Positions 53,801 to 63,586 are shown, numbered from the stretch's first letter. The stretch: 64,000 nucleotides of DNA from G963665185 sp049723905 (GCF_049723905.1 NZ_JBJKFD010000001.1:1116001-1180000), one strand, 5' to 3'. Notes: a model not told the origin generated them from the letters alone. Program-made: numbers and translations.

Positions 53801-54751
53801 ATGGCACTACACGGCGATCTTCGCATTTTAAGCGGCACGGCCAACCCAAAACTGGCCGAAGCCATCTGTGACCATCTCGGTTGCAAACTTACCCCTACAC
53901 TTTCCGAAACGTTCAGTGACGGCGAGATCCGTATTGAAATCGGTGCCAACGTACGCGGCGCAGACGTATTTGTGGTCCAGCCCACCTGCTCACCTGTCAA
54001 CTTCAACCTGATGCAGCTGGGTCTTATTCTCGACGCGCTCAAGCGCGCCAGCGCAAGCCGCGTTACGGCCATTGTGCCCTACTACGGCTATGCGCGTCAG
54101 GATCGCAAAGTGGTCCCCCGCGCACCCATATCCGCCAAACTCGTGGCGGATTTTCTGTCTTCCACAGGCATGGACAGGCTCCTGACCATGGACCTGCATG
54201 CCGGACAGATTCAAGGATTTTTCGATCTTCCCGTGGACAACCTCTACGCCGCCCCCATCCTGCTCAAGAATATTCAGGAGCTGGCCGGAGATAACGAATT
54301 GGTCGTTGTTTCTCCCGATGCCGGTGGTGTGGAACGCGCACGGGCCTATGGTAAGCGTCTCGGGGCCAGTCTGGCCATTATTGACAAACGTCGCGACGCT
54401 CCCAACCAGGCACAGGCCATGAACCTCATCGGCGACGTTAAGGGAAAAGTGGCCGTGGTTCTGGACGATATGATCGACACGGCGGGCACCATTGTGGCCG
54501 CCGCCAACGTGCTCATTGAAAACGGCGCCAAGAAAACAATGGCCTGCGCCACACATCCGGTGCTTTCCGGCCCGGCCATCGAGCGCTTGGACAACTCCGC
54601 CTACGACCACGTCATCGTGACAGACACCATTCCCCTGAGCCCCAAGGCCAAGGAATGCAAAAAGATCACGGTGGCTTCCATCGCCGGGCTATTGGCCAAG
54701 GCCATTCACAACATTCACACCGAATCGTCGGTGAGCGTGCTTTTCGTCTAA
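53801..54751 (+). CDS. prs: ribose-phosphate pyrophosphokinase
   Basis: 316 residues, standard class I length. LRILSGTANPKLAEAI, FSDGEIRIEIGANVRG, YYGYARQDRK, DLHAGQIQGFFDLPVDNL, and the PRPP loop VVLDDMIDTAGTI. Makes PRPP, which feeds pyrF, pyrR and hisHF reactions encoded elsewhere in the window. Follows the tRNA by 24 bp. Confidence 0.95.
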   Translation: MALHGDLRILSGTANPKLAEAICDHLGCKLTPTLSETFSDGEIRIEIGANVRGADVFVVQPTCSPVNFNLMQLGLILDALKRASASRVTAIVPYYGYARQDRKVVPRAPISAKLVADFLSSTGMDRLLTMDLHAGQIQGFFDLPVDNLYAAPILLKNIQELAGDNELVVVSPDAGGVERARAYGKRLGASLAIIDKRRDAPNQAQAMNLIGDVKGKVAVVLDDMIDTAGTIVAAANVLIENGAKKTMACATHPVLSGPAIERLDNSAYDHVIVTDTIPLSPKAKECKKITVASIAGLLAKAIHNIHTESSVSVLFV

Positions 54752-54805
54752 AGCGGCGCGATATTTCTCTGCAAAAGACCACTTCGGTAAAGGAGTCAAT
54801 GCATC

Positions 54806-55417
54806 ATGGCGGAAATCCCCGAAATTAAAGTGACCCCAAGGGTTGAAACCGGTACCGGTCCCAACAACAGGCTTCGCAGCAAGGGACTCGTCCCCGGTAT
54901 CTACTATAATAAGGAAGGCGAAAACATTCTTGTCCAGGCAGACCTCGTGGCCCTGAACAAGTTGTACAGCCGCGTCGGCAAGTCCCACGTCTTCGAACTG
55001 AAGATCGACACCGACGGCAAAAGCGAAACCAAGCACGCCTTCATTTGGGACCTCAAGCGCCACCCCTTCAAGCCGGAGATCACTTCTGTGGACTTCTACG
55101 GCGTCGACATGAACAAGCCCATCCGGGTTGAAGTTCCCGTCCGCGTTGTCGGCAAGAGTAAAGGTGTTGTGCTGGGCGGCGTACTGGAAGTCTTCCGCGA
55201 TACCGTGGAAGTTGAATGTCTCCCGCTGAGCGTTCCCGAAGCCATCACCGTGGACATCACGGAAATGGAAATCGGCCAGAACCTGTCGGTCGAAGATGCC
55301 CCGGTTCCCGACGGCATTAAAATCGTCTTCGAAGATTCCTTCTCCATTCTGGGCATTGCCGTTCCGTCTGAAGAAGCCGAAGGCGGAGAAGCTGCTGAAG
55401 CTGCAACTGCAGAATAG
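54806..55417 (+). CDS. rplY: 50S ribosomal protein L25 (Ctc form)
   Basis: 203 residues: L25 5S-rRNA-binding domain (about 1-95, RVETGTGPNNRLRSKGLVPGIYY) plus the C-terminal TL5 domain and an acidic Glu/Ala tail (EEAEGGEAAEAATAE). The longer form is usual in this group. AAGGAG precedes the ATG. The prs-rplY-pth order is widely conserved. Confidence 0.93.
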   Translation: MAEIPEIKVTPRVETGTGPNNRLRSKGLVPGIYYNKEGENILVQADLVALNKLYSRVGKSHVFELKIDTDGKSETKHAFIWDLKRHPFKPEITSVDFYGVDMNKPIRVEVPVRVVGKSKGVVLGGVLEVFRDTVEVECLPLSVPEAITVDITEMEIGQNLSVEDAPVPDGIKIVFEDSFSILGIAVPSEEAEGGEAAEAATAE

Positions 55418-55447
55418 GTACGTAGCTTCGCGGAATTACGCATTCCA

Positions 55448-55480
55448 AGGGCTCCGGAAAACCTCCGGAGCCCTTTTTCG
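55448..55480 (+). terminator. intrinsic terminator of rplY
   Basis: AGGGCTCCGG and CCGGAGCCCT form a 10-bp stem, followed by a T-run. Confidence 0.88.
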
Positions 55481-55601
55481 CTTTACTTGCGCTCCATTTC
55501 CTTTCCTAATGGCAAACAGTTCCAGACATTTCCGGTAGTTTCCGGTCCCCTCTTCCGAGTGGAGAGGGTTGAATTCTTCATTTTTTTCAGGATGTACTTG
55601 C

Positions 55602-56213
55602 ATGAGCGATGCAGGACTTATCGTCGGCCTGGGCAACCCGGGGTCTACGTACGCAAAAAACCGTCACAACATAGGCTTTATGGCCGTGGACAGCATCCTT
55701 GCAGAGATAGAGGCGAAGCCTTATCGCCGCTGCTCCCTGCTGGCGGAAAACGACGACTATATCCTGTGGCGAATCAGCCTGCCCCGGGTACGGGGAGATT
55801 TTCTCCTGACAAAACCGTTCACCTACATGAACCTCAGCGGACGAGCCGTTCTGCGCATTTGCATGGAATATGGCATAAAGCCCTCGGGACTGGCGGTTAT
55901 GCACGATGAAATGGACCTGACACTGGGACGAATCAAGCTGAAGCGGGGAGGAGGAGATGCCGGACACAACGGCATTGCTTCCATTGCCCAGGAGCTGGGA
56001 ACTCCGGACTTCTTCCGGGTGCGGATGGGCATAGGCCGTCCGGAACGCTCCTCAATGGTCAAAGACTACGTTCTGACGGATTTTCCGCAAGAACAAGCCG
56101 ATATAGTAGCCAAAGTGGCAGATATGGCCCGGGACTGCCTGCCGACCTTGTTCGGTAGAGGTTTGTCGGCGGCACAACAGGCTGTTCATCCCTTGGATGC
56201 GGCAGCTGAATGA
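55602..56213 (+). CDS. pth: peptidyl-tRNA hydrolase
   Basis: 203 residues from ATG 55602 (weak ribosome site; 55569 is an alternative). IVGLGNPGSTYAKNRHNIGF with catalytic His, KPFTYMNLSG, HDEMDLTLGRIKLKRGGGDAGHNG, and FFRVRMGIGRP. Frees tRNA from stalled peptidyl-tRNA. Confidence 0.93.
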   Translation: MSDAGLIVGLGNPGSTYAKNRHNIGFMAVDSILAEIEAKPYRRCSLLAENDDYILWRISLPRVRGDFLLTKPFTYMNLSGRAVLRICMEYGIKPSGLAVMHDEMDLTLGRIKLKRGGGDAGHNGIASIAQELGTPDFFRVRMGIGRPERSSMVKDYVLTDFPQEQADIVAKVADMARDCLPTLFGRGLSAAQQAVHPLDAAAE

Positions 56214-56365
56214 AACCAATTGAACATAACTTTTGCTCATGCATGCATGAACAGGGCCACATTGTTTTTACCATTGCAACTACCAGGAATTCTCCGCAAG
56301 ATTCGCATTAATACATTATGCAGGCTCTTCTTTTTTGGGTTCCTGCTTTTTTACTCCCAAATTCA

Positions 56366-56393
56366 TTGGACTTTTGTTTATCCTGTATATACA
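56366..56393 (+). promoter_or_regulatory. probable carD promoter
   Basis: TTGGAC (56366-56371) and TATACA (56388-56393) with a 16-base spacer, about 40 bases before the TTG start. A 14-bp palindrome TCATGCATGCATGA lies further up at 56237-56250. Confidence 0.5.
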
Positions 56394-56430
56394 ATCATGA
56401 GTCCAATCGTATGAGGCTTGGAGGCTTCTC

Positions 56431-56952
56431 TTGTTTGCTGTTAATGAACTCGTAGTATATCCGGCCCAGGGTGTGGGAAAAGTAGAACGTGTAGAAAGCC
56501 AGGAAATTGGCGGTACTACCGCAGAATTCTATATTGTTCGAATTTTGGCCAACAACGTGACCCTTATGGTTCCTGTAGCCAATGCAGTCAATGTTGGCTT
56601 GCGGTCGGTATGCGACAAAGAGAAAGCCAATTTTATAATGGATTCTTTGGCTGATAGGTCCGATTTTACCGGATACACCGGCCAAAACTGGAACCGCCGC
56701 TACAGAGAATACTCGGAAAAACTCAAAAGTGGCGACCTGGCCGATGTGGCCTATGTTCTCAAAGAACTCATTCTGATCGGCAAGGACAAGGAACTTTCCT
56801 TTGGGGAACGTCGCCTTCTGGAACAGGCCATGGGTCTGCTCACGCTGGAACTTTCTTTTGCCTTGGATGCCGGCCAGGCAGAGATAAAAAAACAGATTGA
56901 AGATCTGTACCAGGACATCCTTCTGGAAAAGGACGAAGAGCCAGAAGAGTAG
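56431..56952 (+). CDS. CarD/CdnL-family RNA polymerase-binding regulator
   Basis: 173 residues starting with TTG at 56431; GGAGG six bases upstream decides this unusual start. N-terminal Tudor-like RNA-polymerase interaction domain FAVNELVVYPAQGVGKVERVE, then a helical DNA-binding half with SGDLADVAYVLKELI, KELSFGERRLLEQAMGLL, which is the family pattern. Stabilises open promoter complexes, often at ribosomal RNA promoters. Followed by rho. Confidence 0.9.
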   Translation: MFAVNELVVYPAQGVGKVERVESQEIGGTTAEFYIVRILANNVTLMVPVANAVNVGLRSVCDKEKANFIMDSLADRSDFTGYTGQNWNRRYREYSEKLKSGDLADVAYVLKELILIGKDKELSFGERRLLEQAMGLLTLELSFALDAGQAEIKKQIEDLYQDILLEKDEEPEE

Positions 56953-57273
56953 GAGAGTAGGAGAAAACCCTTGCAAACCTTCTGCCTTTCCGATAAGTCC
57001 CAAAACGGCATTTCTGCTGACATTCCTCTTTCGTTTAGCTTTTAGCATCAAATATAGTAACCCATCCATTCGGATTATTATAATAGCAGCGACGATCGCC
57101 AATATTATCATTACGTTATCCTAAGCTATCGCCTGTCCGAGTATCGTGTTTTCTATAGCAAAACACGAAGTAGGCAAACGATTATTATGATTTTGCGTCA
57201 CGCCGTCGTTTGACGGCATAAACCATATGGAAAACAGGACTCACCTGCCCCTACTTCTTTTACGGAGCCTTGC
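56953..57273. other. 321-bp intergenic region before rho
   Basis: AT-rich. Contains a TATAAT at 57079-57084 without a good -35, and a small hairpin GCCGTC/GACGGC at 57202-57217. This may be the rho leader, a place where autoregulation of rho is known in other bacteria. No gene is seen. Confidence 0.4.
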
Positions 57274-58521
57274 ATGAATTTATCGGAATTGAAGACCCGC
57301 AGTATGCCGGCGCTTATGGAACTTGCCGCGCAATTCAATGTTGAAAACCCGAGCAACATGCGCAAGCAGGAACTCATTTTCTCCATATTGCAGGCCTGCG
57401 CCTCGCAGAACGGGTCCATCTACGGAGAAGGCGTTCTGGAAATCCTTCCGGACGGCTTCGGCTTTCTCCGTTCGCCAATGTACAGCTACATGCCCGGACC
57501 CGACGATATATACGTCTCGCCCTCGCAGATCCGACGCTTTGGCCTACGAACCGGCGATGTCGTATCCGGTCAGATACGTCCTCCCAAGGAAGGCGAACGT
57601 TACTTCGCCCTGCTTCGAGTGGAAGAAATCGACTTTGAATCCCCGGAAAAGACCAAATCCGTAGTCCTCTTCGACAACCTCACCCCCATATATCCCGACA
57701 CCCGCTTTACCATGGAAAATGGTAACAAAAACTACTCCTCGCGGGTTATCGACCTCTTGTCCCCCATCGGCACGGGCCAGCGCGGCCTCATCGTGGCCCC
57801 CCCCCGTACCGGTAAGACAATGCTTCTGCAGACCATTGCCAACTCCCTCAACGCCAATAACCCAGATGTCTATCTGATCGTCCTGCTCATCGACGAACGG
57901 CCCGAGGAAGTTACGGACATGGAACGTTCCGTTAAAGCGGAAGTGGTCAGCTCAACTTTCGACGAACCGCCCCAGCGCCACGTACAGGTTGCTGAAATGG
58001 TCCTGGAAAAGGCCAAGCGCCTGGTAGAACGCAAACGGGACGTTGTCATCCTGCTGGACAGCATTACTCGTCTGGGCCGTGCCTACAACGCAGTTACCCC
58101 GTCTTCGGGCCGCGTACTTTCCGGTGGTCTGGATGCCAATGCCCTGCAGCGCCCCAAACGCTTTTTCGGTGCAGCCCGTAACGTGGAAGAAGGTGGCAGC
58201 CTGACAATCGTGGCAACCGCCCTCATCGACACCGGATCACGCATGGATGAAGTTATTTTTGAAGAATTCAAAGGCACCGGCAACCTGGATATTTATCTGG
58301 ACCGCCACCTGGCCGAAAAACGCATTTACCCCGCCATCGACATCCACCGCTCCGGCACACGAAAGGAAGAGCTACTCCTGGACCAGGAAGTGCTCAACCG
58401 TGTCTGGATTCTGCGCAAGCTTCTGGCTTCCATGAACACCGTGGACAGCATGGATTTCCTGCTCGACAAGATGCGCAACACCAAGAGCAACCGCGATTTC
58501 ATGGACATCATGAACAAGTAA
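57274..58521 (+). CDS. rho: transcription termination factor Rho
   Basis: 415 residues. N-terminal Rho_N domain (MNLSELKTRSMPALMELAAQ), RNA-binding cold-shock domain (GVLEILPDGFGFLRSP), and the RecA-type ATPase with P-loop RGLIVAPPRTGKT, LIDERPEEVTDM, and LLDSITRLGRAYN, SGGLDANALQRPKRFFGAARN. GGAG precedes the ATG. Compact form with no insertion. Confidence 0.96.
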   Translation: MNLSELKTRSMPALMELAAQFNVENPSNMRKQELIFSILQACASQNGSIYGEGVLEILPDGFGFLRSPMYSYMPGPDDIYVSPSQIRRFGLRTGDVVSGQIRPPKEGERYFALLRVEEIDFESPEKTKSVVLFDNLTPIYPDTRFTMENGNKNYSSRVIDLLSPIGTGQRGLIVAPPRTGKTMLLQTIANSLNANNPDVYLIVLLIDERPEEVTDMERSVKAEVVSSTFDEPPQRHVQVAEMVLEKAKRLVERKRDVVILLDSITRLGRAYNAVTPSSGRVLSGGLDANALQRPKRFFGAARNVEEGGSLTIVATALIDTGSRMDEVIFEEFKGTGNLDIYLDRHLAEKRIYPAIDIHRSGTRKEELLLDQEVLNRVWILRKLLASMNTVDSMDFLLDKMRNTKSNRDFMDIMNK

Positions 58522-58546
58522 GCTCGTTCATATACAGCATAATACG

Positions 58547-58590
58547 GCGTCTTTCCCGGTCTATTCCGCCTGGGGAAGACGCTTTTTCTT
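58547..58590 (+). terminator. intrinsic terminator of rho
   Basis: GCGTCTTTCCC pairs with GGGGAAGACGC, followed by TTTTTCTTTT. Confidence 0.85.
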
Positions 58591-58637
58591 TTATACCTCC
58601 TCTTTACGACACTGATCCGCGGTCTTATAGTCCCGTA

Positions 58638-60086
58638 ATGTGTCACACACCACCAAGGGACAGCAGTAACACGCATCGCTTGCGTCCCGGCTTCAAAGGA
58701 ATATGCGCCCTTCTTGTCTGCCTGGTTCTGCTGGTCGGACAGACTGTTTCCGCTTACGCCTTGTTCGGCACCTTCACCCGCAAGGACGAGAGAGAGCTGG
58801 GAGAAAAGCTGCACGCGATGATCCGCGCCCAGATGCCCATCATCGAAGACCCCGTGGTGACAAACTACGTGCAGGACATGATAAACCGCATCAGCCTGCA
58901 TGTTCCTTCGCAACCGTGGGAATTCAAATCCACAGTCATACGCAGCAACCAATTCAACGCCTTTGCCGCGCCGGGCGGTTTTGTCTACGTCTATTCCGGC
59001 CTCATCCTCCACTGCAAACACGAGGCGGATCTGGCGGGCATCATGTCGCACGAACTCGCCCACGTAACCCAACGCCATATTGCCAAGCGTTTTGAAAAGC
59101 AGCAGATCATCGGCCCTGCGGCCATGCTTCTGACGCTTGCCGGAGCCTTCATGGGAGGCAGCGAGGTAGGTCAGGCAATGATGGCAGGCTCGCAGGCAGC
59201 GGCCGCAAGTGCCATGCTCGCCTACAGCCGCCAGGACGAACGCGAAGCCGACCAGGTGGGCATGAACTATCTTGTGGCTGCCGGGTATAATCCCAAAGGC
59301 ATGGTGCGCGGATTCGAGGTACTCAAACGCAAGCAGTACACCAGCGGCGGAGCCATCCCCACCTACCTGAGCACACACCCCGGGCTTATGGAGCGCATCG
59401 GCTACATTTCCGACCGTCTGCTGCGCATGCCTCCCGAGTATGTTCAACGCCCGGATAACGACCTGCGGTTCCATAAGGTACAGACCATCCTCCGTGCCCA
59501 TTACAGCGACCCGACGATAGCTCTTCGTTATTACAACAAAGAAGACACGGACATGTCCTGCCTCGATTTTATGGGCAAGGCCATTGTCCTAAGCCGCCTG
59601 CATCGCATATCCGAGGCCAGGTCTTTTTTCGTAAAAGCCTTGAATTGCGGCAAGCAGGACCCGCTCGTTCTGCGCGAGGTGGGAAGATTCTATTTTGAAA
59701 TCGGCAACTTTGAAGAGGCGGGGCCTCTTCTGCAAAAATCCCTGCTGCTGGACTCGAAAGACCTGATGACGCTGTTTTTTTATGCGCGCATGCTTTCCGA
59801 GCAAGGCGAATACAAACAGGCTATCAAGTACATGAAAAAGATCGCCGACAAGGTCCCGGACGACGCAGAAGTGCGTCAGGCCCTCGGCACAATGTACGGA
59901 CAAACCGGAGACCTGTTCCGGGCCCATCTGGAACTGGCCTATGCCGCCATGTACCAGAACAACAAGAAGCAGGTCGCCTTTCATCAGCAGGAAGCCCAAC
60001 GCTATGCCAAGACAAAGTTGCAGGAAGACGAAATAAAGGAACTGGAAAAGACGATGCAGGATCGCCACGAACTTTTGAAATCCTGA
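58638..60086 (+). CDS. BepA-like M48 metalloprotease with TPR repeats
   Basis: 482 residues. N-terminal signal or membrane segment about 20-42 (ALLVCLVLLVGQTVSAYA). M48 peptidase with zinc site HELAHVTQRH and downstream Glu in READQVGMNYL. C-terminal half holds TPR-like helices (from about 310). This is the layout of BepA/YfgC, which in E. coli helps fold or degrade LptD and other barrels; lptD lies 20 kb away. The ATG has no strong ribosome site. Confidence 0.88.
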   Translation: MCHTPPRDSSNTHRLRPGFKGICALLVCLVLLVGQTVSAYALFGTFTRKDERELGEKLHAMIRAQMPIIEDPVVTNYVQDMINRISLHVPSQPWEFKSTVIRSNQFNAFAAPGGFVYVYSGLILHCKHEADLAGIMSHELAHVTQRHIAKRFEKQQIIGPAAMLLTLAGAFMGGSEVGQAMMAGSQAAAASAMLAYSRQDEREADQVGMNYLVAAGYNPKGMVRGFEVLKRKQYTSGGAIPTYLSTHPGLMERIGYISDRLLRMPPEYVQRPDNDLRFHKVQTILRAHYSDPTIALRYYNKEDTDMSCLDFMGKAIVLSRLHRISEARSFFVKALNCGKQDPLVLREVGRFYFEIGNFEEAGPLLQKSLLLDSKDLMTLFFYARMLSEQGEYKQAIKYMKKIADKVPDDAEVRQALGTMYGQTGDLFRAHLELAYAAMYQNNKKQVAFHQQEAQRYAKTKLQEDEIKELEKTMQDRHELLKS

Positions 60087-60644
60087 ATGGACACGTTTAT
60101 GAACAGCTGGAACTTGGGCGCAGGCCACCTTCATATCATGCAAGCCGATCTTACACGGCAAAGTGTTGACGCCATCGTCAATGCAGCCAATTCCGGCCTG
60201 CTTGGCGGAGGCGGAGTGGATGGCGCCATCCATCGGGCTGCCGGTCCGCAGCTTGTGGAAGCATGCCGGGCAATCGTCGAGACCTCCGGGCCGCTGCCCC
60301 CGGGCCAGGCGGTTATCACGCCGGGTTTCAATCTGCCCGCACGCCACGTCATCCACACTGTGGGCCCCATTTACCGGGGCGGGACCAAGGGGGAAGACGC
60401 CACCCTTGCCTCGTCCTACCGGGAATCATTACAGCTTGCCGCCCAAAACAACCTGCGCACCATTGCCTTCCCCGCCATTAGTTGCGGGGTATACGGTTTT
60501 CCCAAAGAACTTGCCGCACCCATCGCCTTGGGCGAAATATCCGCTGCCCTGCAGCGTGGCGATGTTGTCGAGGCATCCATGGTCCTGCACTCGTCCGAGG
60601 ACCACGAGATATGGCTGGCTGCGGCGCAAAGGCTTTTCAGCTAA
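60087..60644 (+). CDS. macro-domain protein (O-acetyl-ADP-ribose deacetylase-like)
   Basis: 185 residues, a single macro domain. VDAIVNAANSGLLGGGGVDGAIHRAAG is the ADP-ribose-binding block, with ARHVIHTVGPIYRGG, and AFPAISCGVYGFP. It starts at the base after the previous stop (a second ATG at 60099 is possible), so it depends on the protease gene for translation. Likely hydrolyses O-acetyl-ADP-ribose or removes ADP-ribose. Confidence 0.9.
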   Translation: MDTFMNSWNLGAGHLHIMQADLTRQSVDAIVNAANSGLLGGGGVDGAIHRAAGPQLVEACRAIVETSGPLPPGQAVITPGFNLPARHVIHTVGPIYRGGTKGEDATLASSYRESLQLAAQNNLRTIAFPAISCGVYGFPKELAAPIALGEISAALQRGDVVEASMVLHSSEDHEIWLAAAQRLFS

Positions 60645-60697
60645 CTTCAAGGCGGCCCTCTGCCGCTTCACCCAAGAACATCCGGAGCTTTATACCA

Positions 60698-61261
60698 ATG
60701 GCACAACCCGAACTGCGAGGCACGACCATACTGGCCGTGCTTGACGACAACGGTTCCACCGTTGCTGGCGACGGCCAGGTCACCATGGGCCAGGCTGTGG
60801 TCATGAAACACAGTGCACGCAAAGTCCGCCGTATCTACAAGGACAAAGTCATCGTGGGCTTTGCCGGAGCTACGGCCGATGCCTTCACTTTATTTGAACG
60901 CTTCGAAGCCAAACTGGAAGAATTCAAGGGAAACCTGGTCCGTTCCAGTGTGGAACTGGCCAAGGACTGGCGGCTGGACAAATACCTGCGCCGCCTGGAA
61001 GCCCTTATGATTGCCGCGGACGCTGAAAAACTGCTCATCCTTACGGGAACAGGTGACGTCATTGAACCGGACGATGGTATTGCAGCCATCGGGTCTGGCG
61101 GAACCTATGCGCTGGCTGCGGCCCGCGCCCTGAAGCGCAACACCGACCTGAGTGCAGAGGCCATCTGCGAAAAATCCATGCAAGTGGCCTCCGAAATCTG
61201 CGTATACACCAACGGCAACCTGACCATTGAATCCCTGAGCCGCGAAGAAACCAAAAGCTAA
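60698..61261 (+). CDS. hslV: ATP-dependent protease peptidase subunit HslV
   Basis: 187 residues from ATG 60698; a longer frame begins in the macro gene. After removal of eight residues the nucleophile Thr lies in RGTTILAVLDDNG. GDGQVTMGQAVVMKHSARKVRRI and GFAGATADAFTLFERFEAKL follow. Forms the proteolytic core with HslU, encoded 11 bp downstream. Confidence 0.95.
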   Translation: MAQPELRGTTILAVLDDNGSTVAGDGQVTMGQAVVMKHSARKVRRIYKDKVIVGFAGATADAFTLFERFEAKLEEFKGNLVRSSVELAKDWRLDKYLRRLEALMIAADAEKLLILTGTGDVIEPDDGIAAIGSGGTYALAAARALKRNTDLSAEAICEKSMQVASEICVYTNGNLTIESLSREETKS

Positions 61262-61272
61262 CGGACAATTAC

Positions 61273-62688
61273 ATGGAAATACACCAGAGCGGTGCGGGCG
61301 TTCCCTCGTTCGTACGCAAAGAATCCCAGGACAACGGCCCCGCCAGCATGACTCCGCGTGAAATAGTCTCCGAGCTGGACCGCTACATCATCGGTCAGAA
61401 GGACGCCAAACGCATGGTTGCCATCGCCATGCGCAACCGTTGGAGACGCTCCAGAGTAGCCCCCGACCTGCGTGACGAAATCGCGCCCAAGAACATCATT
61501 ATGATGGGTCCCACCGGCGTGGGCAAAACCGAGATAGCACGCCGCTTGGCCAATCTGGCCGGGGCACCTTTCTTCAAGGTGGAAGCCACCAAATTTACAG
61601 AGGTCGGCTATGTGGGCCGCGATGTGGAATCCATGGTCCGCGACCTCATGGAAATTGGCATCAACCTGGTGAAAAAGGAAGAGACCGCCCGCGTCCGTAC
61701 AAAGGCAGAATACAACACGGAAGAACAGCTGCTGAACCTCCTGCTCCCCGGTAAGGGGAATGCCTCGTTCAGCGCCCCCCAGAACGGCCCGGCCGAAGCC
61801 GTCAACAAGGATGAAACCCGCGAAAAGCTTCGCACCATGCTGCGCCAGGGTAAACTGGATGACCGGAGCGTGGAGGTGGAAGTTTCCGTACAGGGCGGCC
61901 CGCAGATTGAAATGATGGCCATGCCCGGCATGGAAGACATGGGCATGCAGATGCGCGACATGCTCGGCCAATTCTTCCCTAAAAAGCAGAAGACACGCAG
62001 CATGAAGGTCAAGGATGCTTACGACATCATCATCCAGCAGGAGTGCGAGCGCCTCATCGACATGGACAAGGTGGTGGATATTGCCAAGGAACGCGTGGAG
62101 CAATCCGGCATCCTGTTCATTGACGAAATAGACAAGATTTGCGGACAGGATCGTAAAGGCGGCGCAGACGTTTCCCGCGAAGGAGTACAACGCGACCTGC
62201 TGCCCGTGGTCGAAGGCTGCGTGGTCAATACAAAGTACGGCATGATCAAAACCGACCACATCCTGTTTATCGCGGCCGGTGCATTTCACATGTCCAAGCC
62301 TGCCGATCTGGTCCCCGAACTGCAAGGACGTTTCCCCCTGCGCGTCGAACTGCGGGACCTGACCAAGGAAGACTTCCTGCGCATTCTCACCGAACCGCGC
62401 AACGCCCTCACCGTGCAGTACACGGCCCTGCTGGAGACGGAAGGGGTCGAGGTCAGCTTTGGAGAAGATGCTCTGGAAGAACTTGCCGGCTATGCCGAGC
62501 GTATCAACCAGGAGACGGAAAACATCGGCGCACGCCGGTTGTATACCCTCATGGAAAAGGTCCTGGCCGATCTTTCCTTTGACGCCCCCGACCAATCCGG
62601 GCAAAAAATCCTCATCGACGCGGCGTACGTCCGCTCCAAGCTGGAAGAGGTCGTCGAGGACAGGGACCTCTCCCGGTACATACTTTAA
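61273..62688 (+). CDS. hslU: ATP-dependent protease ATPase subunit HslU
   Basis: 471 residues. Walker A GPTGVGKTEIARRLA, I-domain insert (about 110-240) with a Met-rich loop (EMMAMPGMEDMGMQMRDML), Walker B ILFIDEIDKIC, sensor-1 region FIAAGAFHMSKPADLVPELQ and the C-terminal LSRYIL that docks into HslV. Unfolds substrates for HslV. Confidence 0.95.
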   Translation: MEIHQSGAGVPSFVRKESQDNGPASMTPREIVSELDRYIIGQKDAKRMVAIAMRNRWRRSRVAPDLRDEIAPKNIIMMGPTGVGKTEIARRLANLAGAPFFKVEATKFTEVGYVGRDVESMVRDLMEIGINLVKKEETARVRTKAEYNTEEQLLNLLLPGKGNASFSAPQNGPAEAVNKDETREKLRTMLRQGKLDDRSVEVEVSVQGGPQIEMMAMPGMEDMGMQMRDMLGQFFPKKQKTRSMKVKDAYDIIIQQECERLIDMDKVVDIAKERVEQSGILFIDEIDKICGQDRKGGADVSREGVQRDLLPVVEGCVVNTKYGMIKTDHILFIAAGAFHMSKPADLVPELQGRFPLRVELRDLTKEDFLRILTEPRNALTVQYTALLETEGVEVSFGEDALEELAGYAERINQETENIGARRLYTLMEKVLADLSFDAPDQSGQKILIDAAYVRSKLEEVVEDRDLSRYIL

Positions 62689-62701
62689 AGGAGACATTTG
62701 C

Positions 62702-63586
62702 ATGCCATCCCTCGACGCCCGCGACAAGGCGCGGATCATCATAGAGGCGCTGCCGTACATCAAGACCTTTCATGGGCAGCGCATCGTCATCAAGTATGGC
62801 GGTCATGCCATGGTGGACGAAAAGCTCAAGGAGCAGTTCGCCCTCAATGTCATTCTGCTCAAGTACATTGGCATCCAGCCGGTTATCGTGCACGGCGGCG
62901 GTCCCCAGATCGGCGACATGCTCAAACGCCTGGATATCACCTCGCGCTACGAGCGCGGACACCGCGTAACCGACGAAGCCACCATGGACGTGGTGGAAAT
63001 GGTACTGGTGGGCAAGGTCAACAAGCAGATCGTCAACCAGATCAACCTGCAGGGCGGACAAGCTGTAGGTCTTTCCGGAAAGGACGGGCGTCTCATCACC
63101 GCCCGCAAGCTGGAAATGATTCTGGAAAAAAACGAAGCTCCGCCGGAAATCATCGACCTGGGCAAGGTCGGTGAGGTGACCCGAATCAACACGAGCCTCA
63201 TCGATACCCTGCTGGCAGACAACTTCATTCCTGTCATTGCGCCCGTTGGTGTGGACGAGGAAGGCAATACATACAACATCAATGCCGACTCCGTTGCCGG
63301 AGCTGTTGCAGGAGCGTTGCAGGCCAAACGGCTCATCCTGCTTACGGATGTGGCCGGAATACTGGATAAGGATAAGAATCTCATATCCGGGCTTACGCGC
63401 CAACAGGCAGCCCAGGCCATTGAGGACGGTACCATTTCCGGTGGCATGATCCCCAAACTGGGATGCTGCCTGGAAGCACTGGAACAGGGAGTGGAGAAGA
63501 CCCACATCCTGGACGGTCGTCTGGAAAACTCCATATTGCTGGAGCTGTTCACGGGCGAAGGAATCGGCACGGAAGTCGTTCTGTAA
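62702..63586 (+). CDS. argB: acetylglutamate kinase
   Basis: 294 residues from ATG 62702, set by AAGGAG; the earlier frame lies in hslU. IVIKYGGHAMVDEKLKEQFA, VIVHGGGPQIGDML, AVGLSGKDG, NINADSVAGAVAGAL, and SGGMIPKL. Second step of arginine synthesis. The N-terminal extension of arginine-sensitive types is present (ALPYIKTFHGQ), which suggests feedback control. Follows hslU by 13 bp. Confidence 0.95.
   Translation: MPSLDARDKARIIIEALPYIKTFHGQRIVIKYGGHAMVDEKLKEQFALNVILLKYIGIQPVIVHGGGPQIGDMLKRLDITSRYERGHRVTDEATMDVVEMVLVGKVNKQIVNQINLQGGQAVGLSGKDGRLITARKLEMILEKNEAPPEIIDLGKVGEVTRINTSLIDTLLADNFIPVIAPVGVDEEGNTYNINADSVAGAVAGALQAKRLILLTDVAGILDKDKNLISGLTRQQAAQAIEDGTISGGMIPKLGCCLEALEQGVEKTHILDGRLENSILLELFTGEGIGTEVVL

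Noticed and set aside
61258..62763. 501-codon minus-strand frame over hslU
   Set aside because: Antisense shadow; HslU is complete on the plus strand.
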